Below are positions 47,493-55,387 of a stretch of DNA of 64,000 nucleotides, piece after piece. The notes beneath the pieces were generated by a model that did not search any database, was not told where the DNA came from, and worked only from the letters and a program-made list of their open reading frames with translations. The translations under genes and the position numbers were made by a program. The DNA comes from an uncultured Porphyromonadaceae bacterium (GTDB taxonomy: Bacteria > Bacteroidota > Bacteroidia > Bacteroidales > Muribaculaceae), in contig UQER01000015.1 in the NCBI GenBank assembly GCA_900540205.1, forward strand, positions 1-64,000, in the 5' to 3' direction. Position 1 is the stretch's first letter; each line of letters opens with the position of its first letter.

Positions 47493-47837
47493 ATGGATTG
47501 GAAATCATCGCTCGAGGCCCTGAAGGCCGACCTCCCCGCAAGTGAAGAGGGAGCCGGGGAAACTGCACCCTCCACTGCTACCGACGGTGAGGCATATGCC
47601 TCGCAGCCAAGGCTGGATGTGTTGCTCGACCGCAAGGGGCGCCGCGGAAAGGAAGCCACCATTGTGGCGGGCTTCACGTTGCCCGACGATGAGGTGACCT
47701 CCATAGCATCGCGCCTGAAGCAGAAGCTCGGCACCGGCGGCTCGGCGCGCGGAGGTGAAATCCTGATTCAGGGCGACAAGCGGGCGGCCGTGGCCGATGC
47801 TCTCCGCGCCATGGGGCTTAAATGCCGTGTAATCTGA
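47493..47837 (+). CDS. SUI1/YciH translation initiation factor-like protein
   Basis: A 114-residue protein starting MDWKSSLEALKADLP; the longer open frame upstream is repeat-derived and unlikely. The C-terminal half is a SUI1 fold: LDRKGRRGKEATIVAGF, LKQKLGTGGSARGGEILIQGDKR (in part). YciH-type proteins affect start-codon selection. It is followed by the Sua5/YrdC gene. Confidence 0.9.
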   Translation: MDWKSSLEALKADLPASEEGAGETAPSTATDGEAYASQPRLDVLLDRKGRRGKEATIVAGFTLPDDEVTSIASRLKQKLGTGGSARGGEILIQGDKRAAVADALRAMGLKCRVI

Positions 47838-47900
47838 GGCGGCAGCGCGGGGGCTGTCCGCGTTATTTCTGCCCTGATATGTTATTTCACTTGATAGCGC

Positions 47901-48515
47901 ATGAAAAACTTCCGGATGTATGAGTCAAGCATCAATGAAAAATATCTTGACGAAATCGTGTCTGTTCTCCGCAACGGCGGAATCATAATCTATCCCACCG
48001 ATTCACTCTATGCTGTCGGTTGCGATGCTTTGAACAACCGGGCTGTGGAGCGCGTGTGCGCCATGCGCGGCATCAATCCGGCCAAGCAGCGCCTATCGAT
48101 GGTGTGTGGCTCCATATCGCAGGCAAGCGAGTTCGCCCGTATCGACAACGGCGCGTTCGCTGTGCTGCGCAAGAATCTCCCCGGACCGTTCACATTCATT
48201 CTTCCGGCCTCCAACAGGCTTGCGCGCGCCTTCAAAGGGCGCAAGGAGGTGGGCGTCAGAGTGCCGGACAATGCCATTGCCGTGCGGATTGCCAACGAGC
48301 TTGGCAACCCCCTCCTCAGCGCCACGGCCGACTGGCCCGATGCCGAAGCCAAGGAGCTGGCACTGGCCGAGGAGGTGAAACTGCAGTTCGAGCCGCTCGG
48401 GCCGGATGCCTTTGTTGATGCCGGCGATGTGGCCGGTGAGCCGTCGGCTGTGGTCGACCTCACCGACTCCTCCTCGCCTGAAATTCTGCGTGAGGGTCCG
48501 CGTCCGCTGGCCTGA
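47901..48515 (+). CDS. L-threonylcarbamoyladenylate synthase (Sua5/YrdC/YciO family)
   Basis: A 204-residue enzyme that makes the TC-AMP precursor for t6A in tRNA. It has the family features GGIIIYPTDSLYAVGCDA, KQRLSMVC, KNLPGPFTFIL and VGVRVPDNA. At this length and with KNFRMYE-type N-terminus it could be the YciO-like paralogue rather than the essential YrdC. It sits between the SUI1-like gene and tRNA-Leu. Confidence 0.88.
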   Translation: MKNFRMYESSINEKYLDEIVSVLRNGGIIIYPTDSLYAVGCDALNNRAVERVCAMRGINPAKQRLSMVCGSISQASEFARIDNGAFAVLRKNLPGPFTFILPASNRLARAFKGRKEVGVRVPDNAIAVRIANELGNPLLSATADWPDAEAKELALAEEVKLQFEPLGPDAFVDAGDVAGEPSAVVDLTDSSSPEILREGPRPLA

Positions 48516-48618
48516 TATCCGCTGCAGCGGTGCATCACGTATGGTCGTTCTTATCTCCGGTTTCCCTGATTCTGCACTTGTCAGATTTGCCTGCGGCCTG
48601 ACGAGTCGTGGCTGCGGA

Positions 48619-48650
48619 TTTGTGCAACTCAATATTTATTCGTAATTTTG
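48619..48650 (+). promoter_or_regulatory. Complete Bacteroidetes promoter for tRNA-Leu(TAA)
   Basis: TTTG (48619-48622), 20-base spacer and TAATTTTG (48643-48650) match the consensus closely. The transcript would start about 25 bases before the tRNA. Confidence 0.7.
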
Positions 48651-48682
48651 CCCCGTCGCCCCCGTTTGGGGCGCCGCAAGGC

Positions 48683-48766
48683 GGCCGAATGGTGGAATGG
48701 TAGACACGAGGGACTTAAAATCCCTTGGCCATTACGGCTGTGTGGGTTCGAGTCCCACTTCGGCTA
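48683..48766 (+). tRNA. tRNA-Leu (anticodon TAA)
   Basis: An 84-nt class II tRNA. The acceptor stem pairs GGCCGAA (48683-48689) with TTCGGCT (48759-48765) with a closing G-U, and the discriminator is A (48766). Anticodon TAA lies in GGACTTAAAATCCC. A long variable arm and the T-loop GGTTCGAGTCCC follow. CCA is not fully encoded (genomic CCG). An accessory gene island begins about 100 bases downstream. Confidence 0.95.
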
Positions 48767-48772
48767 CCGCTC

Positions 48773-48817
48773 AGCATGCAGACTCCCGGTTCACTCCCGG
48801 CAGTCTGCATGCTTTTT
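48773..48817 (+). terminator. Terminator of tRNA-Leu(TAA)
   Basis: AGCATGCAGACT pairs with AGTCTGCATGCT (12 bp, 17-base loop) and is followed by a run of Ts. Confidence 0.85.
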
Positions 48818-48872
48818 CATTGAGATTTCAGCCGGTCACTGTCTTTAAGGAGTACGTGATTGATTCCTTAGG

Positions 48873-49109
48873 CTACAAAGCCTTCTCGTTTGTGTGATTT
48901 TCGCTGTATTCTTCCCAAACCAGAGTGGCAAGATATTTATCACTTCTACATTGAAGATCTGCCACCCCATCCTCAATCATAGCGGAAGTGGCAGAATGAT
49001 AATATGCATCGGTGGCTTCTTGTAGGGAGAGACCAAATAAATCACATATACTCAAGATGATTCTGGCATTTTTAGATGCCCTCATTGCTAATGTACTTTC
49101 TTTTGTCAT
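48873..49109 (-). CDS. Small helical protein, DUF3791-like, partner of DUF3990
   Basis: A 78-residue protein with a helical middle (ARIILSICDLFGLSLQEATDAYYHS) and a C-terminal KYLATLVWEEYSE. It resembles small proteins annotated as DUF3791 that are found with DUF3990. Its start overlaps the DUF3990 stop by four bases (ATGA), so the two are translationally coupled. It could be an antitoxin-like or chaperone partner; this is inference. Confidence 0.65.
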   Translation of the reverse strand: MTKESTLAMRASKNARIILSICDLFGLSLQEATDAYYHSATSAMIEDGVADLQCRSDKYLATLVWEEYSENHTNEKAL

Positions 49110-49576
49110 AACCGTAGGCTCTCAATGTGTTTGAGGCATTTGTCCAGCATCTGTTGCGACCGGATGCAATACTGATTGTTCGGTTTCTCGTATTTTAGCA
49201 ATCCAAGAGTCTCGTCCACAGATAATTCTCCTTCAAAGTAGCGGTCGAGAGTTTGGATTACACGGTCGTTTGCAATACCTCCGATTATAATATCGTAATC
49301 AGTGTCATCTTTCCCGGCTCGGCATTTTGACACAAAATCTAACCAAGCTCTATCGTAGGCGGTGAATTCAAGCACTTTCCATTCAGCGGGATTGAAAAGA
49401 AGTTCATAGGAATTGAGCCAGGCGTCCTGTTGGCGGCGTACGAATCGTTGTGCATATTTAACAGCTTGCTCATATATGGAGGTGAGATAAAAACCTTTCC
49501 CGAAATCAAGATAATCGCGAGAATGGACTGTGTCAGGCTGTTTGACAGATAGGTTCGATGAATGATATAGTTTCAT
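49106..49576 (-). CDS. DUF3990 ADP-ribosyltransferase-like protein
   Basis: A 156-residue protein. Its N-terminal LYHSSN (His) and GKGFYLTS (Tyr) match the H and Y positions of the H-Y-E ADP-ribosyltransferase clade, and the C-terminal NNQYCIRSQQML resembles the DUF3990 end motif (QxxFxTxxAL). The catalytic acid is not certain. Its start abuts the preceding small gene (one-base overlap) and its stop overlaps the next (ATGA). A toxin-like role in a three-gene unit is plausible but unproven. Confidence 0.7.
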   Translation of the reverse strand: MKLYHSSNLSVKQPDTVHSRDYLDFGKGFYLTSIYEQAVKYAQRFVRRQQDAWLNSYELLFNPAEWKVLEFTAYDRAWLDFVSKCRAGKDDTDYDIIIGGIANDRVIQTLDRYFEGELSVDETLGLLKYEKPNNQYCIRSQQMLDKCLKHIESLRL

Positions 49577-49791
49577 TAGGACAATACTCCTTTCTCTTTC
49601 ATATAGTCAGTTAAATCGTCCATCAGATATCGGGAGCCGAACGTATGCAGTACGTCGTAGGACGGCACGATATATCCGTAGAGAATACCCGACCGTTTCA
49701 ACCGGTCGTACACCTCTTGCTGGCTGAGTTTCAGATGAAATGAAAGCTTGCTGATACAATATGTTACAAATTCAAGTGTCTTTTTATCCAT
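49576..49791 (-). CDS. Small DUF3791-like protein
   Basis: A 71-residue protein with EFVTYCISKLSFHLKLSQQEVYDRLKRSG and SYDVLHTFGSRYLMDDLTDYMK (each in part). This YDVLHT pattern is typical of proteins labelled DUF3791 that precede DUF3990 genes. It is first in the three-gene minus-strand unit and would be the natural antitoxin candidate. A TAACTTTG box lies upstream on the minus strand near 49852-49859. Confidence 0.7.
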   Translation of the reverse strand: MDKKTLEFVTYCISKLSFHLKLSQQEVYDRLKRSGILYGYIVPSYDVLHTFGSRYLMDDLTDYMKEKGVLS

Positions 49792-49958
49792 ACCATGAGA
49801 TGTAATGTTGCCTACAGCGGTTTCAGTGGATGTAATGGAATTCCAAAGTTATACTTTTATTTGATGTAAACGAATTTTCAGGTCGTAAAAAATCTGAAAG
49901 TAATTCCCCACCATCAAAAATTGATCCAAGTTATATGATTTTATTACTCGTCGTTATT

Positions 49959-50012
49959 ATCTTTGCTGCCAAGAGCCTATGTCTCAAAATTATTCGTAAC
50001 TTTATCCGCGCA
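49959..50012 (+). repeat. 54-bp repeat, copy A (upstream of YhcG)
   Basis: One of three gapless 54-base copies. Copy A shares 45/54 bases with copy B (51907-51960) and 39/54 with copy C (52751-52804). The core is TCAAAATTATTCGTAACTTTA, containing TAACTTTA, close to the TAnnTTTG -7 box. It lies 21 bases before the YhcG start. It could be a shared promoter-operator or a cassette boundary. Confidence 0.8.
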
Positions 50013-50032
50013 ACTTAATACCGCATAGCCTT

Positions 50033-51103
50033 ATGGAACAGATGATGCACAGGTCGGAGAACAAGATAATCTCTGACATCCGAAATTTGATAGAACAATC
50101 GCGCCATCAGGTAGCGGCGGCTGTCAATGCCGGCATGACCCTGATGTATTGGCACATCGGCGAGCGCATCAACCGGGAGATACTCGGAGGTGAGCGGGCA
50201 GCCTATGGCAAGCAGATTGTGGCCCAGTTAGCACAAACCTTGCAATCCGAATATGGCAAGGGCTCTTTTTCTGAGAAACATCTGCGACAAATGATGCGTT
50301 TTGCCGAAACATTTCCCGATGAAAAAATTGTATACACAGTGTGTAGACAATTGACCTGGTCGCATATCAGGTTGCTTGTGCCTATGGAAAATAAATTGCA
50401 GCGAGAGTTTTATGCGTCTATGGCCGCCGACCAGCGATGGTCGGTGAGAACTCTGAAGGCTAAGATTGACGGAATGCTTTATGAGCGGACTGCCATTGCG
50501 AAGCAGCCTGATGAGGTTATCCTGCATGACCTCGAACTGCTGCGCGATGAGCGGGAGATGTCGGCCGACCTGGCATTCCATGACCCCTACTTCCTTGATT
50601 TCCTTGGCCTCGAAGGTGAATATTCCGAAAAAGACCTTGAATCGGCAATCGTTGGCGAGCTGCAGAAATTCATAACCGAGATGGGTAACGATTTCGCATT
50701 CATGGCACGCCAGAAGCGCATCACAGTGGATGATGAGGATTATTATATCGACCTGTTGTTTTTCAACAGGCGCTTGCGCTGCATGGTGGCGATCGACTTG
50801 AAATTAACAGATTTCAAAGCGGCCTACAAAGGGCAGATGGAACTTTATCTGCGCTGGCTTGAAAAGCACGAGATGCTTGAGGGCGAGAACAAACCTATCG
50901 GCTTAGTTCTCTGCACCGGCAAGAACGAGGAACACGTTGAGCTGATGCATCTCCACGAAAGTAATATCAGGGTAGCGGAGTATCTGATGAAACTGCCCGA
51001 CAAGAAGCTGTTGGAGCAGAAACTCCAGAAGGCTGTCGAGATTGCCAAAGAAAAGATTTTGTACGCTCGCCTGCAGAACCCATCACAATCCTGTGGAGAG
51101 TGA
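50033..51103 (+). CDS. YhcG/DUF1016-family PD-(D/E)XK nuclease
   Basis: A 356-residue protein. The N-terminal winged-helix-like half has YWHIGERINREILGGERAAYGK and YGKGSFSEKHLRQM. The C-terminal PD-(D/E)XK-type core has YYIDLLFFNRRLRCMVAIDLKL (Asp and IDLK as likely catalytic residues) followed by GQMELYLRWLEKHE. DUF1016 proteins occur with mobile elements and defence genes. It starts just after repeat copy A and is 117 bases before the ORF6N gene. Confidence 0.85.
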   Translation: MEQMMHRSENKIISDIRNLIEQSRHQVAAAVNAGMTLMYWHIGERINREILGGERAAYGKQIVAQLAQTLQSEYGKGSFSEKHLRQMMRFAETFPDEKIVYTVCRQLTWSHIRLLVPMENKLQREFYASMAADQRWSVRTLKAKIDGMLYERTAIAKQPDEVILHDLELLRDEREMSADLAFHDPYFLDFLGLEGEYSEKDLESAIVGELQKFITEMGNDFAFMARQKRITVDDEDYYIDLLFFNRRLRCMVAIDLKLTDFKAAYKGQMELYLRWLEKHEMLEGENKPIGLVLCTGKNEEHVELMHLHESNIRVAEYLMKLPDKKLLEQKLQKAVEIAKEKILYARLQNPSQSCGE

Positions 51104-51220
51104 CGTGGGTAATTCCTCCCTCGTAGGGCAAACCATGGCCATATATGGCCGACTTTCGATGCAATATAGGGGTATCCCGAGATTGATGCCATTAATCGCG
51201 AACTTGTAAAACGTAACAGT

Positions 51221-51829
51221 ATGACACACCAATTAAATCCAGCAAAGCGGCAGATGGAGTTAACTCCGGATCTTATTTCAAATGTCCGCAATTGCATTGT
51301 TGTTATTCGGGATATCCCGGTCATCACTGATGCGGATATTGCTTCACTATATGGAGTCGAGACTAAAAGGGTGAATGAAGCAGTACGCAATAATCCTGCC
51401 AAATTCCCAGACGATTACATGTTTACACTTTCCTCTGACGAGGTAAAAGTTTTGCGGTCGAAATTTTCGTCCACAAAAGTATCTTCCAAAAGTCGGTCGC
51501 TGCCCAAAGCCTTTACGGAGAAGGGACTATATATGTTGGCAACAATTCTGAAAAGCAAAATGGCATTGGATGTCACTTTCGCCATAATTGAAACCTTCAC
51601 CAAAGTAAGGAACCTCAAACAGGAGTTAATTGAACTGCATCGCGAAACCGACCGGATAAAACAGACCTCAAAAATGCAGCATTTCGGAAAAGTCCTGTCA
51701 GAAATCGTGATGCCAGATTTGCAGACTCAGGAAACCGAATCCATTCTTGAACAGAATTTCATTATCGGTAAGATCAAACACACCGTTAAACGGGTCAAAA
51801 AATCCAGCCCAGACAACGATACCGATTGA
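51221..51829 (+). CDS. ORF6N domain protein
   Basis: A 202-residue DNA-binding-type protein. The ORF6N domain (about 18-115) contains VIRDIPVITDADIASLYGVETKRVNEAVRNN (in part) and KAFTEKGLYMLATILKSKMA. It is a phage-regulator fold usually found in prophages and mobile islands. A start at MELTPD (12 codons later) is also possible. It lies after the YhcG gene and before repeat copy B. Confidence 0.8.
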   Translation: MTHQLNPAKRQMELTPDLISNVRNCIVVIRDIPVITDADIASLYGVETKRVNEAVRNNPAKFPDDYMFTLSSDEVKVLRSKFSSTKVSSKSRSLPKAFTEKGLYMLATILKSKMALDVTFAIIETFTKVRNLKQELIELHRETDRIKQTSKMQHFGKVLSEIVMPDLQTQETESILEQNFIIGKIKHTVKRVKKSSPDNDTD

Positions 51830-51906
51830 AAGAGCTTGCAGGCACGCCAAAAGAACTGTTTTATACACTTTGCTCCTTCTGTTCCGGTTTTCATTACATT
51901 TTCATT

Positions 51907-51960
51907 ATCTCAGCCTCCAATGGTCTAAGTCTCAAAATTATTCGTAACTTTACCCGCGCA
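51907..51960 (+). repeat. 54-bp repeat, copy B (upstream of the zeta-like gene)
   Basis: Shares 45/54 bases with copy A, including an unbroken run over positions 23-46, and ends at 51960, about 45 bases before the zeta-like start. Its core TAACTTTA resembles a -7 box. It starts 78 bases after the ORF6N stop. Confidence 0.8.
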
Positions 51961-52004
51961 GCGCAACCACTGACCTGGAATTGCCCCCTCAAATGAGAAA
52001 CAGC

Positions 52005-52577
52005 ATGGAAACGCCTATACTATACATTATTGCAGGATGCAATGGCGCCGGGAAGACCACTGCCTCAATGAGCGTTTTGCCGGACGTGCTTGATTGCAGG
52101 GAGTTTGTCAATGCCGATGAAATTGCAAAAGGATTATCCCCCTTCAAGCCTGAGGAGGTGGCAGTGGAAGCCGGACGGCTAATGCTTCAGCGCATTGATT
52201 ATCTGCTTTCAAGGCATGTGACTTTTGCCATAGAGACAACACTCGCCACAAAGAGTTACAAGAATCTTGTGGAGAGAGCTAAAGCATCAGGTTATATGGT
52301 GATTCTGCTGTTCTTCTGGCTTTCATCGCCAGAGATGGCCGAAATGCGCGTTGCCCAGCGTGTGGCGTCCGGAGGGCACAATATCCCCATAGATATTATA
52401 TTCCGGCGCTATTGGGCCGGATTGCGAAATCTGTTTGACATATTTGTGCCGATAGTCGACCGTTGGTCTCTTTACGATAATACCAAGGAACTATCGCCTA
52501 TAGTTGAACGTAATATTATTGTTAACGCTCCTCTTTTTACTAAAATTCACGCTTCATGTCAGAACAAGAAGAAATAA
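52005..52577 (+). CDS. Zeta-toxin-like kinase
   Basis: A 190-residue P-loop protein starting METPILYII; alternative starts lie upstream. Walker A is GCNGAGKTT (11-19). FVNADEIAKGLSPF and TFAIETTLATKSYKNLVERAKASG (in part) match zeta-toxin-family kinases, which phosphorylate UDP-N-acetylglucosamine. The end overlaps a 58-codon gene by 22 bases, and the small gene is in a different frame. The pair looks like a toxin with a small partner, though the order is opposite to epsilon-zeta. Confidence 0.82.
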   Translation: METPILYIIAGCNGAGKTTASMSVLPDVLDCREFVNADEIAKGLSPFKPEEVAVEAGRLMLQRIDYLLSRHVTFAIETTLATKSYKNLVERAKASGYMVILLFFWLSSPEMAEMRVAQRVASGGHNIPIDIIFRRYWAGLRNLFDIFVPIVDRWSLYDNTKELSPIVERNIIVNAPLFTKIHASCQNKKK

Positions 52578-52732
52578 AATTATTTGAGCGTATCCGCGAA
52601 AATATTCAACAGACGCAGATAAACCTCTTTGAGCGCAAAGCCAAACTCGGCGAGAGCATTGTGATCGCTGACGAAAACGGGCAACCCGTAACGGTCAAGG
52701 CCGAAGATTTTCTCAAACGCGACTGCAAATAA
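52556..52732 (+). CDS. 58-residue partner of the zeta-like kinase
   Basis: A short gene not obvious by length: it opens with MSEQEEIKLFERIRENIQQT and ends with TVKAEDFLKRDCK before TAA at 52730-52732. It overlaps the zeta-like gene by 22 bases in another frame, which suggests translational coupling. The N-terminal half is probably helical and the C-terminal third has a small strand-turn pattern (IVIADENGQPVTV). It is the natural candidate for an antitoxin, but its size and sequence are not clearly like known epsilon antitoxins. Confidence 0.7.
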   Translation: MSEQEEIKLFERIRENIQQTQINLFERKAKLGESIVIADENGQPVTVKAEDFLKRDCK

Positions 52733-52750
52733 ATTCCGTTCCGTCGTTGC

Positions 52751-52804
52751 ATCTCCGCTGCCAGAGATCTACGTCCCAAAATTATTTGTAACTTTACCTT
52801 CACG
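52751..52804 (+). repeat. 54-bp repeat, copy C (upstream of the Fic gene)
   Basis: The most diverged copy: 39/54 bases identical to copy A, without gaps. The core AAAATTATTTGTAACTTTAC is conserved. It starts 18 bases after the 58-residue gene and ends 42 bases before the Fic start at 52847. Confidence 0.75.
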
Positions 52805-52846
52805 GCGTAATCCAGTTCCGGCTCGCTATTGAAGACAACAAGTGAT

Positions 52847-53737
52847 ATGAGCAACGAAACATTCAAAAAGTCCATTCGATTTTTCAATGACCGCGAAGTT
52901 CGTGCCGTGTGGGACGATGAGCGCAATTGCTGGTGGTTCTCGGCTACCGATATTGTCCGCGCCATCAACGACGAACCTGAATATGTAAAGGCTGCTAATT
53001 ATTGGCGTTGGCTCAAACGCAAATTGTCTCAATCAGGAATCCAGTTCGTGAGTGGCACTCACAAGCTGAAAATTGTCGCTGCCGACGGCAAAAAATACAA
53101 TAGCGATGCCCTATTGGCAGAAGATATTTTAATTTTAGCCAAGCATTACCCCAACAACCGTGCTGCAGCGTTTCTTGACTGGTTCACTTATAGCGACAAC
53201 ACCCTCGATGGGCAAAGCCGTAAAAAAGCCTATCAGCTCTATGAGAGCGGTTTGTTGCGCAGGTTGGAACCAGGCAGCCTGAAATGCCTCCAACAAATTC
53301 ATGCCTACATATTTGGCGGTCTTTATGATTTTGCCGGGCAAATTCGCACAAAGAACATATCGAAAGGAGGCTTTACATTTGCCAACTGCCTCCATTTCCC
53401 CGGTACGCTCCAAGTGATTGAGCGTATGCCTGAAACGTCCTTTGACGAAATCATGGATAAATACGTTGAAATGAACGTAGCACATCCTTTTATGGAAGGC
53501 AATGGACGAAGCACACGCATTTGGCTTGACCTCATGCTCAAGCGCTCTCTGAAACTCTGTGTGGACTGGAGTCAGATTGATAAGAACGAATACCTCGCTG
53601 CCATGCGCCTGAGCGTCAGCGACAGTTATCAAATAAAACAACTGGTAATGCCGGCCCTCACCACTAAAATCGATGACCGCGACATGTTCATGAAAGGCAT
53701 CGACTATTCCTATTACTACGAGCAAAACGACTGATAA
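52847..53737 (+). CDS. Fic-domain protein with BRO-N-like N-terminus
   Basis: A 296-residue protein (start MSNETFKK at 52847; an earlier start would use TTG). The N-terminal FFNDREVRAVWDDERNCWWF and ATDIVRAI pattern resembles BRO-N-type DNA-binding domains. The C-terminal Fic motif is HPFMEGNGRSTR (213-224), complete and matching HPFx[D/E]GNGRxxR, so AMP transfer to a target hydroxyl is possible. No clear inhibitory (S/T)xxxE(G/N) motif was found. Repeat copy C lies upstream. Confidence 0.85.
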
Positions 53738-53907
53738 CATCTCTTGCAGGAAACAGCAGAGCTTTTTGTAATTATAACACCCGCCACGTTCTCCTTTCTA
53801 ATGCCACTGCCAAACGGACAGAATCTATCTGCGGGGTTTACCGGGAGATTTAACTTAAATTTTTGCGGGAAAGGGGGCGGGGATGGTGAGGTTTCGGGAA
53901 AAATGTG

Positions 53908-53915
53908 TATTTTTG
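53908..53915 (+). promoter_or_regulatory. TAnnTTTG promoter element for yidD
   Basis: TATTTTTG lies 70 bases before the yidD start and matches the Bacteroidetes -7 box. The stretch 53738-53984 otherwise shows only AT-rich sequence and no gene. Confidence 0.5.
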
Positions 53916-53984
53916 CGTTAGCCAATGTTCCGGGGTGCGTTCCACTGACCGGCGCACGCGGGCACTGGCTTGCCGTCATTGCCT

Positions 53985-54251
53985 ATGAATTGGTTCTCAC
54001 GACTTATGGTGAAAGCGCTGCAGGCGCCCATATGGTTCTACCGGGGGGCCATTTCGCCCATGTTTCCGGCTTCATGCCGGTTCACCCCAACGTGCTCGGC
54101 CTATGCTCTGGAGGCATTGAGGGTGCACGGTCCGCTGCGTGGCCTGTGGCTCACCTTCAGGCGTCTGATGCGGTGCCATCCATGGGGAGGGTCCGGCTAC
54201 GATCCTGTGCCGCCACGTGCCAACAAAACAGGCTCCGGCAGCGTTGAATAA
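53985..54251 (+). CDS. yidD: Membrane protein insertion efficiency factor YidD
   Basis: An 88-residue amphipathic membrane-associated protein that assists YidC-type insertion. The family pattern is WFYRGAISPMFPASCRFTPTCSAYALEAL (in part), with the CRFxPTCSxYA motif, and CHPWGGSGYDPVPP. Start ATG at 53985 is preferred. In many Bacteroidetes yidD follows rnpA; here the two are about 12 kb apart. Confidence 0.93.
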   Translation: MNWFSRLMVKALQAPIWFYRGAISPMFPASCRFTPTCSAYALEALRVHGPLRGLWLTFRRLMRCHPWGGSGYDPVPPRANKTGSGSVE

Positions 54252-54288
54252 ATTAAGTAGATATTTCCACTCAATCCCGCGTTTAACC

Positions 54289-55365
54289 TTGGAAAAACAT
54301 CCTGAAAACTCTCCCGAATACGTCGGCCTTGCTGTGAATGCCGGCGTGAAACAGCCCCCTGTTGTAAATCCCTATCTCAAGCCTCGCCGCCGTCAGCAGT
54401 TGCCGTCGGCCCCGGATCTGGTAGAGGGGATTCTGAAGGGCGATGTGATGCGTCTGGCCCGTGCCGTCACGTTGGTTGAAAGCGTGGCTCCGGCGCATCA
54501 GGCCATCGCGCAGGAAGTGATTGAAAAGTGCCTGCCGCATTCGGGCCGCAGCCGTCGCATCGGCATCACCGGTGTGCCCGGAGCGGGCAAATCCACCTCT
54601 ATTGATGTGTTCGGCCTCCACGTGCTGCGCAACGGCGGCAAGCTGGCCGTGCTGGCCATCGACCCCTCGTCGGAGCGTACCAAAGGGAGCATTCTGGGCG
54701 ACAAGACCCGCATGGAAAAGCTGTCGCAACACGAGTCGGCGTTCATACGCCCTTCGCCTTCGGGCGGTTCGCTGGGAGGTGTGGCGCGCAAGACCCGCGA
54801 GACCATCGTGCTCTGCGAGGCTGCCGGCTACAACAACATCTTCGTGGAGACCGTGGGCGTGGGCCAGAGCGAGACGGCCGTGCATTCGATGGTCGACTTT
54901 TTCCTGCTCATTCAGCTTGCCGGCACCGGCGACGAGCTGCAGGGCATAAAGCGCGGCATCATGGAGATGGCCGACGGGATTGTGATCAACAAGGCCGACG
55001 GCGACAACATTAAGCGCGCGCAGCTGGCTCAGGCTCAGTTCCGTGCCGCACTCCATCTTTTCCCGACCCCGCCGAGCGGCTGGACTCCCGAGGTGCTCAC
55101 TTATTCGGGCTACTTCGAGCTGGGCATCGCCGAGGTGTGGGACATGATCGACCGTTATTTCGAATTCGTGGACAAGAACGGCTATTTCGAGGAGCGCCGC
55201 CGCCAGCAGTCGCGCTACTGGATGTACGAGACCATCGATTCCGAGCTGCGCCGCCGCTTCTACGACGACCCCGAACGCGCGCGCCGCATTGCCGAGGCCG
55301 AGCGTCTGGTGCTCTCCAACCGTCTGTCGCCTTTCGCCGCCGCCAACAATCTGCTTTCTTTCTGA
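54289..55365 (+). CDS. meaB: MeaB-like G3E GTPase
   Basis: A GTPase that protects and reactivates methylmalonyl-CoA mutase. P-loop GVPGAGKST (about 97-105), the PSSERTKGSILGDKTRM switch region and NKADG fit MeaB/ArgK. A TTG at 54289 (encoding the start of LEKHPENSPEYVG) is the best start, giving 358 residues; an upstream GTG would overlap yidD. No mutase gene is in the window. Confidence 0.88.
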   Translation: MEKHPENSPEYVGLAVNAGVKQPPVVNPYLKPRRRQQLPSAPDLVEGILKGDVMRLARAVTLVESVAPAHQAIAQEVIEKCLPHSGRSRRIGITGVPGAGKSTSIDVFGLHVLRNGGKLAVLAIDPSSERTKGSILGDKTRMEKLSQHESAFIRPSPSGGSLGGVARKTRETIVLCEAAGYNNIFVETVGVGQSETAVHSMVDFFLLIQLAGTGDELQGIKRGIMEMADGIVINKADGDNIKRAQLAQAQFRAALHLFPTPPSGWTPEVLTYSGYFELGIAEVWDMIDRYFEFVDKNGYFEERRRQQSRYWMYETIDSELRRRFYDDPERARRIAEAERLVLSNRLSPFAAANNLLSF

Positions 55366-55387
55366 ATATATAAAACAAACACATATA

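Noticed and set aside
49959..52804. The 54-base repeats as insertion-sequence ends
   Set aside because: No transposase lies between them, they are in the same orientation and each sits directly before a gene.
53744..54247. Overlapping frame over yidD
   Set aside because: YidD has the family motif in its own frame; the other frame has none.
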